Shown here: positions 24,905-32,977 of the stretch, piece after piece | Layout of the letters: each line of letters opens with the position of its first letter | How positions within the stretch are numbered: the first letter of the stretch is position 1 | Source: SKKC01 sp046542845 | Lineage (GTDB): Bacteria > Spirochaetota > Spirochaetia > DSM-27196 > SKKC01 | Direction of reading: 5' to 3' | DNA: 64,000 bases | NCBI GenBank assembly: GCA_046542845.1 | Contig: JBKHAN010000005.1 | Coordinates: 1-64,000 of the forward strand | The notes under the pieces: generated by a model | Databases searched by the model: none | Told to the model about the DNA's origin: nothing | What the model saw: only the letters and a program-made list of their open reading frames with translations | Made by a program: the position numbers and the translations under genes

Positions 24905-26286
24905 GCCTGACATCGAAGGAACTGCAACAGAGGCAACGGATCGGAATGATGGCGGAAGGTCCGATCGGCGTGACGCTGTTCAAACTGTCTGCCCCGGCGA
25001 TCGCCGGTATGATCGTAATGGCGATCTACAACATCGTCGACACCATTTTCGTCAGCTTCCTTCGCGACACCACCGCAATCGCTGCTACCGGAATCGTGTT
25101 CCCGATGTTCCAGCTCATTGGCGCCGTAGGCCTGACCTTCGGCATGGGCGCGGCAAGTGTCATCAGCCGTCGCCTCGGTGCCGGGGATCACGAGGGCGCG
25201 CACCGGGCAGCGACAACCGCATTCTACAGTTCGCTGGTCGTCGGAATTGTGCTTTCCATTCTCGGGGGGATCTTCATACAGCCCCTCCTGAGCGTATTCG
25301 GAGCGACTCCTGACATCCTGGCCGAAGCCACGCTCTACGGGCGGGTCATTATAGGGGGATCGGTGTTCCTGGTCGTAAACATGACCCTGAACAACCTGCT
25401 CAGGGCCGAAGGCGCGTCCGGCCACAGCAGTCTCGGGCAGATGGTCGGCGCAGTGCTGAATATCATTCTCGATCCTGTATTCATTTTTGTACTGGACATG
25501 GGCATTACCGGGGCGGCTGTTGCCACCGTCATTGCGCAGGCAGCCTCGACGCTGTTTCTGCTTTCGTTCTACCTCCGCCGAAAAGGAACGCTGCATCCGG
25601 TATCGTTCAGGCATCTCCATCCAACCCTGACCACGTATCGCGCGATCATGACCCTCGGGTTCCCGACCTTCGTCAGGCAGATTCTCGGAAGTCTGTCGTT
25701 TGGAATTGTCAACAACGCAGCCGGCGGCTTTGGAGACGGCGCTATTGCCGCAGTGAGCGTCACCTTCCGTGTGTTCATGCTGATCTTCATGGCAATGATG
25801 GGTCTCGCGCAGGGGCTGCAGCCGCTGGTAGGATACAACTACGGTGCGAAAGCGTTTGATCGCGTCCACGCGACGATACGGCTGGTTGTCCGATTTGCTG
25901 TTGGATTCGGCGCCGTCGGCGGGCTGGTATTGAGCGTTTTTTCCCGGCCTATCATGACCTTCTTTACACCACACAATGCCGAAGTGATCGCAATGGGAGC
26001 ATTCGCAATGCGAACCTTTTCGGTCGCGCTGATCCCCGCCGGACTCGTTATTCTGTTTGGTGGAGTTTTTCAGGCGCTCGGCGACGGACGGTCGGCCCTG
26101 CTCCTGGCCGCAAGCCAGCAGGGGCTCTATCTGATCCCTATGGTACTCCTGCTTCCACCGTTTTTTGGAGTCAACGGAGTGTTTATGGCTCAACCCGCGG
26201 GATTCTTCCTCGCGTTTCTGACTGGACTTGTACTTATGAAACGAAGCTACACGAAACTCAAGCATGAAGAAGGTACCAGATCATGA
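24901..26286 (+). CDS. MATE-family efflux pump
   Basis: This 461-residue membrane protein has twelve helices in two homologous halves. It has a typical MATE opening (GPIGVTLFKLSAPAIAGMIVM as GVTLFKLSAPA and IAGMIVM), then GMGAASVISRRLGAGDHEGA in the first half and MGLAQGLQPLVGYNYGAKAFDRV (GLAQGLQPLVGYNYGA) in the second. It exports cationic drugs or metabolites by Na+ or H+ antiport. It is translationally coupled to the TetR regulator and to the small membrane protein downstream. Confidence 0.93.
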   Translation: MSLTSKELQQRQRIGMMAEGPIGVTLFKLSAPAIAGMIVMAIYNIVDTIFVSFLRDTTAIAATGIVFPMFQLIGAVGLTFGMGAASVISRRLGAGDHEGAHRAATTAFYSSLVVGIVLSILGGIFIQPLLSVFGATPDILAEATLYGRVIIGGSVFLVVNMTLNNLLRAEGASGHSSLGQMVGAVLNIILDPVFIFVLDMGITGAAVATVIAQAASTLFLLSFYLRRKGTLHPVSFRHLHPTLTTYRAIMTLGFPTFVRQILGSLSFGIVNNAAGGFGDGAIAAVSVTFRVFMLIFMAMMGLAQGLQPLVGYNYGAKAFDRVHATIRLVVRFAVGFGAVGGLVLSVFSRPIMTFFTPHNAEVIAMGAFAMRTFSVALIPAGLVILFGGVFQALGDGRSALLLAASQQGLYLIPMVLLLPPFFGVNGVFMAQPAGFFLAFLTGLVLMKRSYTKLKHEEGTRS

Positions 26287-26765
26287 ATACATTCATTCCT
26301 GCCGTCGCGAGCAATGAGTACCGGGGCAGCCGTATCGCAGTCGCCGCCTTCGCTGTTCTGACCGGCGTCTCGATTATCCGAAGCCTGATCCACATTCTCG
26401 CGCCCGACGGTGGCGCGGGTTCCATAGCCACGATACCGCTCCAACGGTACAGCGCGGATGCCGCGGCGACCGTGATACACGTATTCGCCCTGTGGGGTCT
26501 CTCACAGCTTCTGTTCGCGATCGTTTCGCTCCTGGTTCTTTTTCGCTACCGCAGCCTTATTCCCCTCATGTATCTGCTAAGCATCGGAGAATACACAGTC
26601 CGGCTTGTGCTCGGCTTCGTAAAACCGGTAACCCTTGCGGGAACGGCGCCCGGTGGCGTCGCCAACTACGTGCTCGTGCCGCTGCTGCTCGTGCTGTTGC
26701 TCCTGTCGGTGAAGAGGCGGAAGCGATATGCGACGGGGAATCACGGTGGAGAGGCACACACATGA
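26283..26765 (+). CDS. Four-helix membrane protein of unknown function
   Basis: The protein has 160 residues and four predicted membrane helices (about 18-36, 63-88, 94-110 and 125-142), with a short basic tail (VKRRKRY). I do not recognise a family. The start overlaps the MATE stop and its stop overlaps the macrodomain start, both in 4-nt overlaps, so it belongs to the TetR-MATE-macrodomain transcription unit. Confidence 0.7.
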   Translation: MNTFIPAVASNEYRGSRIAVAAFAVLTGVSIIRSLIHILAPDGGAGSIATIPLQRYSADAAATVIHVFALWGLSQLLFAIVSLLVLFRYRSLIPLMYLLSIGEYTVRLVLGFVKPVTLAGTAPGGVANYVLVPLLLVLLLLSVKRRKRYATGNHGGEAHT

Positions 26766-27298
26766 ATAAATTCACGTCACACGCCATCACGATTGAGTTC
26801 GTTCAGGGTGACATTACCCGGCAACCCGATCTGGACGCTGTCGTCAACGCCGCGAACGCCGAGCTAGGCACCGGCGGCGGCGTGGCAGGGGCAATACACC
26901 GCGCCGCGGGCCCCGGACTCTACGACGAATGTAAACCCCTCGCGCCGATTCGCCCCGGGCAGGCGGTCATTTCCGGCGGACACGATCTGCCGAACCGCCA
27001 TGTGATCCACTGCCTCGGCCCCGTGTACGGGGTCGATACCCCGAGTGATCAGCTGCTTGCAGACTGCTACCGCAACGCCCTGCATCTCGCTGACGAATAC
27101 CGTATTTCGTCGATCGCGTTTCCGGCGCTGTCCACCGGTGCGTTCGGCTATCCCGTGGAGGCAGCCGCCCGGGTTGCCTGCTCGACCACCGTCCAGGTGA
27201 CCTCGGAGCTGAACAGTATATCGTTGATCCGCTTCGTGCTGTTCAGCAGAGCTGACCTCGAGGTACACACGCGTGTCATGCGCGAGTTACCGCTCTGA
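26762..27298 (+). CDS. Macrodomain protein, O-acetyl-ADP-ribose deacetylase type
   Basis: This 178-residue single-domain protein has the MacroD/YmdB signatures: VVNAANAELGTGGGVAGAIHRAAG (in parts VVNAANAELGTGGGVAGAI and HRAAG), with the ADP-ribose-binding Asn and Gly-rich loop. The later loop reads IAFPALSTGAFGYP. Such enzymes remove acetyl groups from O-acetyl-ADP-ribose or mono-ADP-ribose from proteins. It starts at 26762, overlapping the previous stop. Its presence behind a MATE pump is unexpected, and a link to ADP-ribosylation stress is only inference. Confidence 0.92.
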   Translation: MNKFTSHAITIEFVQGDITRQPDLDAVVNAANAELGTGGGVAGAIHRAAGPGLYDECKPLAPIRPGQAVISGGHDLPNRHVIHCLGPVYGVDTPSDQLLADCYRNALHLADEYRISSIAFPALSTGAFGYPVEAAARVACSTTVQVTSELNSISLIRFVLFSRADLEVHTRVMRELPL

Positions 27299-27372
27299 TA
27301 CCTCCCGTGCGGGGTACGCGATCACGCGGGGCTGCGCGGGCCAGTCGGCCTTCAGTCCTGCGAAGAAGCGCA

Positions 27373-28497
27373 TCAGCCCGGGCGAGGCGAATTACCACTG
27401 CTCTCGGGACTCGAGTGCTCCGCGACCCAGCGCACATCCGCCTCTCGGGGTGATATATCCCGGAAATCGACAACCTCCGGAAGCGCGAGCCCCGTTTCCT
27501 GTCGGGTCATAACGCGGACATCGTGATTCGCATTCGTGTATCCGAGCGGTTTTCCACGCTTCGCTTCAGTCTCTTCGACAAAACGCTCGTGCGCCGACAG
27601 GCGCTCCCGCACCATGTCGCCGCTGCGCGACGCCGCCACGCCAATCACCTCGCGGATTGCCGCTTCAAGGTCGGCTGAAAGCTCGTAGCCGACGCTGTTT
27701 CTGGCGTGAAGCACTGCTGCCGCTGTCGTCGTCCCGGTACCAAGAAACGGGTCGAGTACCGTGTCCCCCTGCAGGCTGTACATGCAGATGAGCCTGCTCG
27801 CAAGCTCCAAAGGGAATGCTGCGCTGCGCTTTCTGAGCTCCGTCCCCGTTTTCCGATTGCCGACCGCTCGTTTCGGGTGAACCAGCGGCTGCCGCACGCC
27901 CTTGAAATCCCATGCGTCGGAGAACCAGCGGTTTCGCTCCTCCCAGAAGAACGCGCTTCGGCGCCTTCGCTCAGCGTCGGCCGGCGAGAACGCGCGCTTG
28001 CCGCCGTTTCGAAAGACAAGAACGTACTCGTGCTCGAGGGTGACGTAGGCGCCGGCCGGGAGCATGCCCGAACCCATGAATTTGTTCGGCGCGTTCGTCT
28101 GCTTGCGCCAGTGGATGATCGGGAGCGCCTGAAACCCACACGACAGACACGCGTTTGTGATGCGGGCATGGTTGCTGTAGAGACGGAAGTTCCCCGCGAT
28201 CGTCCGGGTCGCATCGCCTACGTTTATGCAGAGAAAGCCGCCGGGTCGGAGCACCCGCCCGCACTCGCCCCAGACAGTATCGAGTACTGCGTGCATAGCC
28301 TCGAAGGCGGCGGCTCCGTCATCATCCTGCAGAGCTTTCCGGACGCGGTCGCTCCTCGCCGAAAAAACCTCGTCCCACATGGCGATCATAGGATACGGGG
28401 GCGAGGTTACAACCAGATCTACGGACTCCGGCCGGATGCCTGCCATGTCGAGGGAAGATGAGAAGTGAAGGGTATGCACAGTCTGCATGGCGGGCAT
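27373..28497 (-). CDS. DNA methyltransferase, beta-class (SPPY) N4-cytosine/N6-adenine type
   Basis: The protein has 374 residues. The catalytic motif TSPPYPMI (about 30-37) comes first and the SAM-binding DPFLGTGTT (about 245) later, the permuted beta-class order. CGRVLRPGGFLCINVGD lies between them. SPPY favours N4-cytosine or N6-adenine exocyclic methylation. No endonuclease gene is adjacent, so it is probably an orphan methylase, or its partner lies elsewhere. The last 100 residues extend past the methyltransferase core. It lies 41 nt downstream of surE on the same strand. Confidence 0.88.
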   Translation of the reverse strand: MPAMQTVHTLHFSSSLDMAGIRPESVDLVVTSPPYPMIAMWDEVFSARSDRVRKALQDDDGAAAFEAMHAVLDTVWGECGRVLRPGGFLCINVGDATRTIAGNFRLYSNHARITNACLSCGFQALPIIHWRKQTNAPNKFMGSGMLPAGAYVTLEHEYVLVFRNGGKRAFSPADAERRRRSAFFWEERNRWFSDAWDFKGVRQPLVHPKRAVGNRKTGTELRKRSAAFPLELASRLICMYSLQGDTVLDPFLGTGTTTAAAVLHARNSVGYELSADLEAAIREVIGVAASRSGDMVRERLSAHERFVEETEAKRGKPLGYTNANHDVRVMTRQETGLALPEVVDFRDISPREADVRWVAEHSSPESSGNSPRPG

Positions 28498-28538
28498 TGT
28501 AGCGTATCCGGGGGTCGGAGGAGGACAGATGATCGAGC

Positions 28539-29429
28539 TTACAGCCGAACCTTCGCCCGAAACTCGTCAAGCGGGGCAGTATTGTCGAGCATCAACGGCG
28601 TCACCGACACGACTCTGTCGACCGCTACCGCGGTTATATCGTCATCCGGCGCGAGTCCGGCCGGATCAATGTCGACGTGGGTAATGGCCTCCCGAATAGG
28701 TGTGTCGGGGGTCGCGCTCTCGAGTATGGAGAAAAAATAGTGCCGCTGCGAGAGGCGGGTCAGGCGCTCTTCGGTACCCGGGGGACAGGGTTCGGGAACG
28801 TCAATTTTGAGTACGTCAAAGGGCAGCACGGCTGCCGGATGCGCTGTCGAACCGTCTCGAGCCACGCGACCGCCGGGCGGGTGCCAGCTTCCGCGAAAGG
28901 TCCGGCTCAGCACGATATCGGCCCACCGCCGCGTTACTCGAACAGCACCGGACCAGTCGAGCTCTCCGTAATAGCGGTGATGCGCAATGTCGGTCTGCAG
29001 CGAAACGGCGATCGCCGGCAATCCGTGTGCAGCGGCATGGTAGGCCGCTCCGATTGTCCCGGAGATCGAGACGTTGTTACCCAGGTTCTCGCCGTAATTG
29101 ATTCCGGACACAACCAGATCGGGATACCGTGTGGAGAAGAAAACGCCGAGCGCGTGATGCACCACGAGCGCGGGAGAGGCGTTTATATGCCAGGCCGACA
29201 CATCGGCGTCCCGGAGATCCGAGAAGTCATCGCTCCGGTGAAAGTGATCGTTAAAATCTCCGGTGAGGCTTCGCGCCATCGCCGTCATCTGTGTCGTAGG
29301 TGCCGCTACAAGCACGTGTCCAAAATCCTTGACCGCTTCGACGGCCGCACGTATTCCGGGAGACTCGATTCCGTCGTCATTCGTGACCAGAATGACGGGT
29401 CTGTCGGGATGCCAGTTGATTACACTCAT
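28539..29429 (-). CDS. surE: 5'/3'-nucleotidase SurE
   Basis: The protein has 296 residues. The metal-binding NDDGIESPGI motif (about 16-25) and the SGINYGENLGNNVSISGTIGAAY block (SGINYGENLG, TIGAAYHAAAHG) are those of SurE, a metal-dependent phosphatase of nucleoside monophosphates and polyphosphate. It is about 40 residues longer than typical SurE, mainly in the C-terminal half. It starts 12 nt after the phnE stop on the same strand, so phosphate release may be coupled to the phosphonate/phosphate importer. Confidence 0.9.
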   Translation of the reverse strand: MSVINWHPDRPVILVTNDDGIESPGIRAAVEAVKDFGHVLVAAPTTQMTAMARSLTGDFNDHFHRSDDFSDLRDADVSAWHINASPALVVHHALGVFFSTRYPDLVVSGINYGENLGNNVSISGTIGAAYHAAAHGLPAIAVSLQTDIAHHRYYGELDWSGAVRVTRRWADIVLSRTFRGSWHPPGGRVARDGSTAHPAAVLPFDVLKIDVPEPCPPGTEERLTRLSQRHYFFSILESATPDTPIREAITHVDIDPAGLAPDDDITAVAVDRVVSVTPLMLDNTAPLDEFRAKVRL

Positions 29430-29441
29430 AGTGTGCCGATG

Positions 29442-30992
29442 CTACATTAAACGGTTGCGAATTTCAGCACTGACGTAGTCGAGCGTTGCAACGGTAATCG
29501 CGATAAACCACACGGCGATTCCCGCTGAGCGGTAATCGAGCAGACGAATGTACTGTACCAGCAGGAACCCGATACCACCGCCTCCGACCAGTCCAATGAC
29601 CGTCGACATGCGAACGTTGATATCCCATCGATAGATCGAGAAGCTGATGAACGGCGAAATCATTTGCGGAATGACCCCGTACATGATGGTCTGCAGCCGG
29701 TTCGCGCCGGTTGCCTGTATCGCTTCGATAGGGCCGGGATCGATGCTCTCGATGGCCTCCGAATACAGCTTGCCGAGGGCGGCAATCGAGTGAACGGTCA
29801 ACGCGACTATGCCGGCGAAAGGGCCCAGCCCGACCCACACCACCGCAATAAGAGCCCAGATTAACGGTTCAATTGATCGGATGATGTTGAGAACTGCCCG
29901 CGTCAGATAGTACACAGCCATGGTCAGCCGGCTTCCCGACATGATGTTGCGTGCGGCAAAGAAGCTGACCGGGATAGAAAACAGGATACCGAACACGGTT
30001 GCCATCATACCCATGAAGATGGTTTCCACCATCCGACTCACCGTCTGTTGCAGCGCCTCAGACGGCTGCGGTCCACCGACCCGGAACGACTGCCTGGCTT
30101 CAATCGTGTGCAGAAACGGCCCACCTACGCTTGCCGGCGCCAGATCAAACGGCATCCGCATTTCAAACTGAAAGCTTCCGTCGGCGTCGGTCTCGAAGAT
30201 CAGATACTGACCGTCCTCGCGGGGGCGGTATTCGTTTCCCGCCGGATCACGCCACCAGATCGACGTCTCGGTTTCCGGGGCGAATCCGGTTGCCGTCACC
30301 GTGATCTGAGTTCCGGGGACCGTCGCAAAATTCTCGTCCTGTCGGGACATACGCCCGACGTTGGGTTCAACGAGCAGATACGGTTCGCCTTCCACCTGTT
30401 GAGGTCGCTCCGGAGCCGGCCCCTCGCCGGCGAGAATTGAAGCAAAAGCCGAAACGGAATCTTCGTCGAAGGTAACGGCAGCCGGCCAGGGCCACATTAC
30501 CCTGGAGAGCGGCGCCATCGCGGCTGGTGCCTGCCGAACCAGAGTAACGACGTTTATCTGAGCGATCTGCCAGCCGAGGACAAAAAACGTAAACAGAACA
30601 AATACAAAGACACCCGAAAACCGCTTGCGCTGATCACGGGAACACATATACGCGTCCCATACCGCAGACAACCAGACGAGCAGGATTGCTGCGCTTACAA
30701 GCACGATAAAACCGGGCCGTCGCTCAATGGAGCGCTGAATTGTCGGCCAGAATCCGTCTACCCGGCGCCCCAGGTCGGAAATCCTCGATGCGAAAATGAG
30801 GACCGCGGTTACCAGTGAAGCACATATCAACAGGCCCCGTTGTAACTGCCGGCTGAGAATCTGACCGAGCCCCGGTACAAGCAGCGAGGCGATCGCGGCA
30901 ACGGAGGGCCCGACGAGCGGTTTCTGGCGCGCAGTTCTGCCGGTGATCCGGGATTGACGGGCCTGTTCGCGCTCCTGTGGTGTTCGCGCCAT
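29442..30992 (-). CDS. phnE: Phosphonate-type ABC permease with N-terminal and periplasmic extensions
   Basis: The protein has 516 residues; ordinary PhnE has about 260-280. The C-terminal 200 residues (about 310-516) are the PhnE permease, with FSIPVSFFAARN and EAIQATGANRLQTIMYGVIPQ as the coupling loop. In front are a basic tail, a small membrane module with LVPGLGQILSRQLQRG, three to four further helices, and an extracytoplasmic insertion of about 100 residues (about 205-305). The insertion resembles an Ig/E-set fold (GTQITVTATGFAPETETSIWW). The ATG overlaps the phnC stop. The insertion could contact the binding protein or the substrate. Confidence 0.85.
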   Translation of the reverse strand: MARTPQEREQARQSRITGRTARQKPLVGPSVAAIASLLVPGLGQILSRQLQRGLLICASLVTAVLIFASRISDLGRRVDGFWPTIQRSIERRPGFIVLVSAAILLVWLSAVWDAYMCSRDQRKRFSGVFVFVLFTFFVLGWQIAQINVVTLVRQAPAAMAPLSRVMWPWPAAVTFDEDSVSAFASILAGEGPAPERPQQVEGEPYLLVEPNVGRMSRQDENFATVPGTQITVTATGFAPETETSIWWRDPAGNEYRPREDGQYLIFETDADGSFQFEMRMPFDLAPASVGGPFLHTIEARQSFRVGGPQPSEALQQTVSRMVETIFMGMMATVFGILFSIPVSFFAARNIMSGSRLTMAVYYLTRAVLNIIRSIEPLIWALIAVVWVGLGPFAGIVALTVHSIAALGKLYSEAIESIDPGPIEAIQATGANRLQTIMYGVIPQMISPFISFSIYRWDINVRMSTVIGLVGGGGIGFLLVQYIRLLDYRSAGIAVWFIAITVATLDYVSAEIRNRLM

Positions 30993-31792
30993 TACTGCGT
31001 CTCCCCGGCGGGCTTCTCGACGGAGGGCCCGGCTGCTATTCGCTCCGCTTCTTCACCGTATATTTCCTTGAACTCTGCGTCTGTCATATTCCGTATGTCC
31101 GTCCCTGTACCGCGATATACGACCCGACCATCGCGAAGACCAATGACCCGAGTAGCATATCGCTGGACAAGATCCAGGTAATGGAGGCTGCATATGACGG
31201 TAATACCGTCCTCGCGGTTCAGTCGCTCCAGGTACCCGAGAATCGTATGGGCCAGGACGGGATCGAGACTCGCGACCGGCTCGTCCGCGAGGATGATCTT
31301 CGGTTCCTGCATCAGGGCGCGGGCAATACCGACGCGCTGCTGTTGCCCACCCGACAGCTCGCTCGCCCGTTTGAACGCCTGATCCGTCAGACTCACTCGT
31401 TCGAGTGCGCGAAAGGCCCGTTCACGGTCCTGTTTCTTAAAGCGGTAGAGCATGGCAGACGCAGTATCGATGTACCCGAGGCGTCCCGAGAGTACGTTCT
31501 GGAGCACGCTCAACCGACGTACGAGATTAAAGTGCTGGAAAATCATACCGATGCGCCGGCGTACGTTCCGCAGGGTCACCGAGTCCGCTGCGGTGATGTT
31601 CGTTCCGTCCCAGACAATACTCCCGGAGGTAGGTTCAACCAGGCGGTTCGTACACCGCAGCAACGTCGACTTCCCGGATCCCGACAGGCCTATGACGACC
31701 AGAAACTCTCCGGGTTCGACCGTAAAGGAAACGTCCTTCAGCGCTTGCGTACCGTCATCGTAGGTTTTTGAAAGATTCGTGAATTCCAGCAT
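30992..31792 (-). CDS. phnC: Phosphonate-type ABC transporter ATP-binding protein
   Basis: The protein has 266 residues. Walker A GLSGSGKST, Q-loop FQHFNLVRRLSVLQNVLSG, signature LSGGQQQR and Walker B IILADEPVASLDP are the standard PhnC set. The start is the ATG at 31792; a GTG two codons upstream is possible, and neither has an ideal Shine-Dalgarno. It is separated from phnD by an 86-nt gap that holds a GC hairpin, and its stop overlaps the phnE start. Confidence 0.9.
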   Translation of the reverse strand: MLEFTNLSKTYDDGTQALKDVSFTVEPGEFLVVIGLSGSGKSTLLRCTNRLVEPTSGSIVWDGTNITAADSVTLRNVRRRIGMIFQHFNLVRRLSVLQNVLSGRLGYIDTASAMLYRFKKQDRERAFRALERVSLTDQAFKRASELSGGQQQRVGIARALMQEPKIILADEPVASLDPVLAHTILGYLERLNREDGITVICSLHYLDLVQRYATRVIGLRDGRVVYRGTGTDIRNMTDAEFKEIYGEEAERIAAGPSVEKPAGETQ

Positions 31793-31837
31793 GTACACCT
31801 GATATGTTCAGAGATAATAGGCGTGTACAGGAATCTG

Positions 31838-31855
31838 CCCCGCCGCAGGGCGGGG
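31838..31855 (-). other. GC-rich hairpin in the phnD-phnC gap
   Basis: CCCCGCC (31838-31844) and GGCGGGG (31849-31855) form a 7-bp stem with a 4-nt loop. No U-tract follows. It may protect the phnD transcript 3' end or partly terminate, giving more binding protein than transporter. Confidence 0.55.
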
Positions 31856-31878
31856 TAGACTCCGTAGACTGACCTGCA

Positions 31879-32787
31879 TTAATCGCCTAAAAGCGACTCT
31901 GCGTCAACACCGGCTGACTGCAGCACCTGGCGGAAAGGATCGTAAAAATCATCCTGCAGACGATTCAGTGCTTCCCACTGATACGCCCGGTTCAGCGCTG
32001 CGGCACCGTCTTCGGTGTCGGCAATATCGAGCAGCGCCTGTATGATCTGCTCCCTCATCTCTCCTGACAACGATGGATGAAACTGCACACCGTCGTTGGG
32101 AATCGGGGCGCTGACTTCAATGACACGAACGCGCTCCATGACATCGGGAAAGTCGTCCTGTACGTCTGCGCGTGCATCGACATACGAAGCACCCGCGTCA
32201 ACGTCCCCGTTGTACACCGCAGTAATAACACTTGTATGACCGCCTGCGTCGACAATCTCTGTAAGATCGGTATCAGGATTGACGCCTACCGCCCGCAGCG
32301 AGAGGCTCGGAATAATCCAGCCCGACGTGCTTAAGGGGTCAGGGCGCGCAAAACTTTTCCCGTCAAGGTCAGCGATCGTCTCGATACCGGAATCGGCATT
32401 TGCAATGATCTGCGCGTCGTAGAACGGACGCCCGAAGCGAACGGCGACCAGTTCGGCTTCTGCTACACCACGGTCCGCGGCGACCACGTACGCAAAGGTT
32501 GCCAGCGACGCCATGTGAGCACTCGGCGGGTCACTCTGCAATGCCTCGATGACGCCCGCGTACTCGGTAGCGACGCTCGCCTCGACGACCAGACCGGTTT
32601 CTTCGAAAATCATGTCGGCGACGGCCTGACCACCGGCGACAATCTCCTGAGTATCACCCGACGGTACGAAAGCCCAGACGATGGGGTTTTCTTCGGTTCC
32701 GAGTTCCGGAGCCTCCGCGCGGCCCGTCGCGAACAGACCCGCAGCTGCATACACCAACAGTAACAGCACAGAAAAAATTCGTTTCAT
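31879..32787 (-). CDS. phnD: Phosphonate/phosphate-type binding protein PhnD
   Basis: This 302-residue exported protein has a signal peptide (about 1-26, ending ATGRAEA). PhnD family features include AFVPSGDTQEI, SDPPSAHMASLATFAYVVAADR (with AHMASLATFAY), a LDGKSFARPDPLSTSGWIIP stretch (DPLSTSGWIIP) and DAGASYVDARAD, all in the type II binding-protein fold. The ligand may be phosphonate, phosphite or phosphate esters. It has its own promoter (32807-32834) and AGGAG 6 nt before the ATG. First gene of phnDCE-surE. Confidence 0.9.
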   Translation of the reverse strand: MKRIFSVLLLLVYAAAGLFATGRAEAPELGTEENPIVWAFVPSGDTQEIVAGGQAVADMIFEETGLVVEASVATEYAGVIEALQSDPPSAHMASLATFAYVVAADRGVAEAELVAVRFGRPFYDAQIIANADSGIETIADLDGKSFARPDPLSTSGWIIPSLSLRAVGVNPDTDLTEIVDAGGHTSVITAVYNGDVDAGASYVDARADVQDDFPDVMERVRVIEVSAPIPNDGVQFHPSLSGEMREQIIQALLDIADTEDGAAALNRAYQWEALNRLQDDFYDPFRQVLQSAGVDAESLLGD

Positions 32788-32806
32788 TGTGTTCTCCTGA
32801 GGCAGA

Positions 32807-32834
32807 ACTGTATTCGAGTTTTGTTAAATGTCAA
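32807..32834 (-). promoter_or_regulatory. Promoter of the phnDCE-surE operon
   Basis: On the minus strand: a perfect TTGACA (32829-32834), a 16-nt spacer and TACAGT (32807-32812). A Shine-Dalgarno AGGAG (32794-32798) follows. No obvious Pho-box repeat was seen. Confidence 0.6.
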
Positions 32835-32977
32835 TGAGGTTCGGGGGCGATCGTGTGCGCGCTGTTCAGATGCCGCCCAACCCGAACTTGACGCAAACCG
32901 TGAGAATCGCGTAGCGTGTGATATACTGTAGTAACTCACGTGAATTAATGTACTATAGGCACTCAGGGAGGCATGGA

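Noticed and set aside
24823..26265. Long minus-strand open frame opposite the MATE gene
   Set aside because: It mirrors codon structure of a clear membrane protein, has low-complexity polar composition, and no start signal or family motif.
27288..27392. Short minus-strand frame ending near the macrodomain, with FFAGLKADWPAQPRVIAYPARE
   Set aside because: Looks coding-like, but it is under 35 codons, starts after a stop and overlaps the macrodomain 3' end; a frameshifted methyltransferase tail is possible but not supported.
32936..32943. TCACGTGA palindrome before the binding-protein gene at 32978
   Set aside because: Only 8 bp and frequent by chance; no second copy seen.
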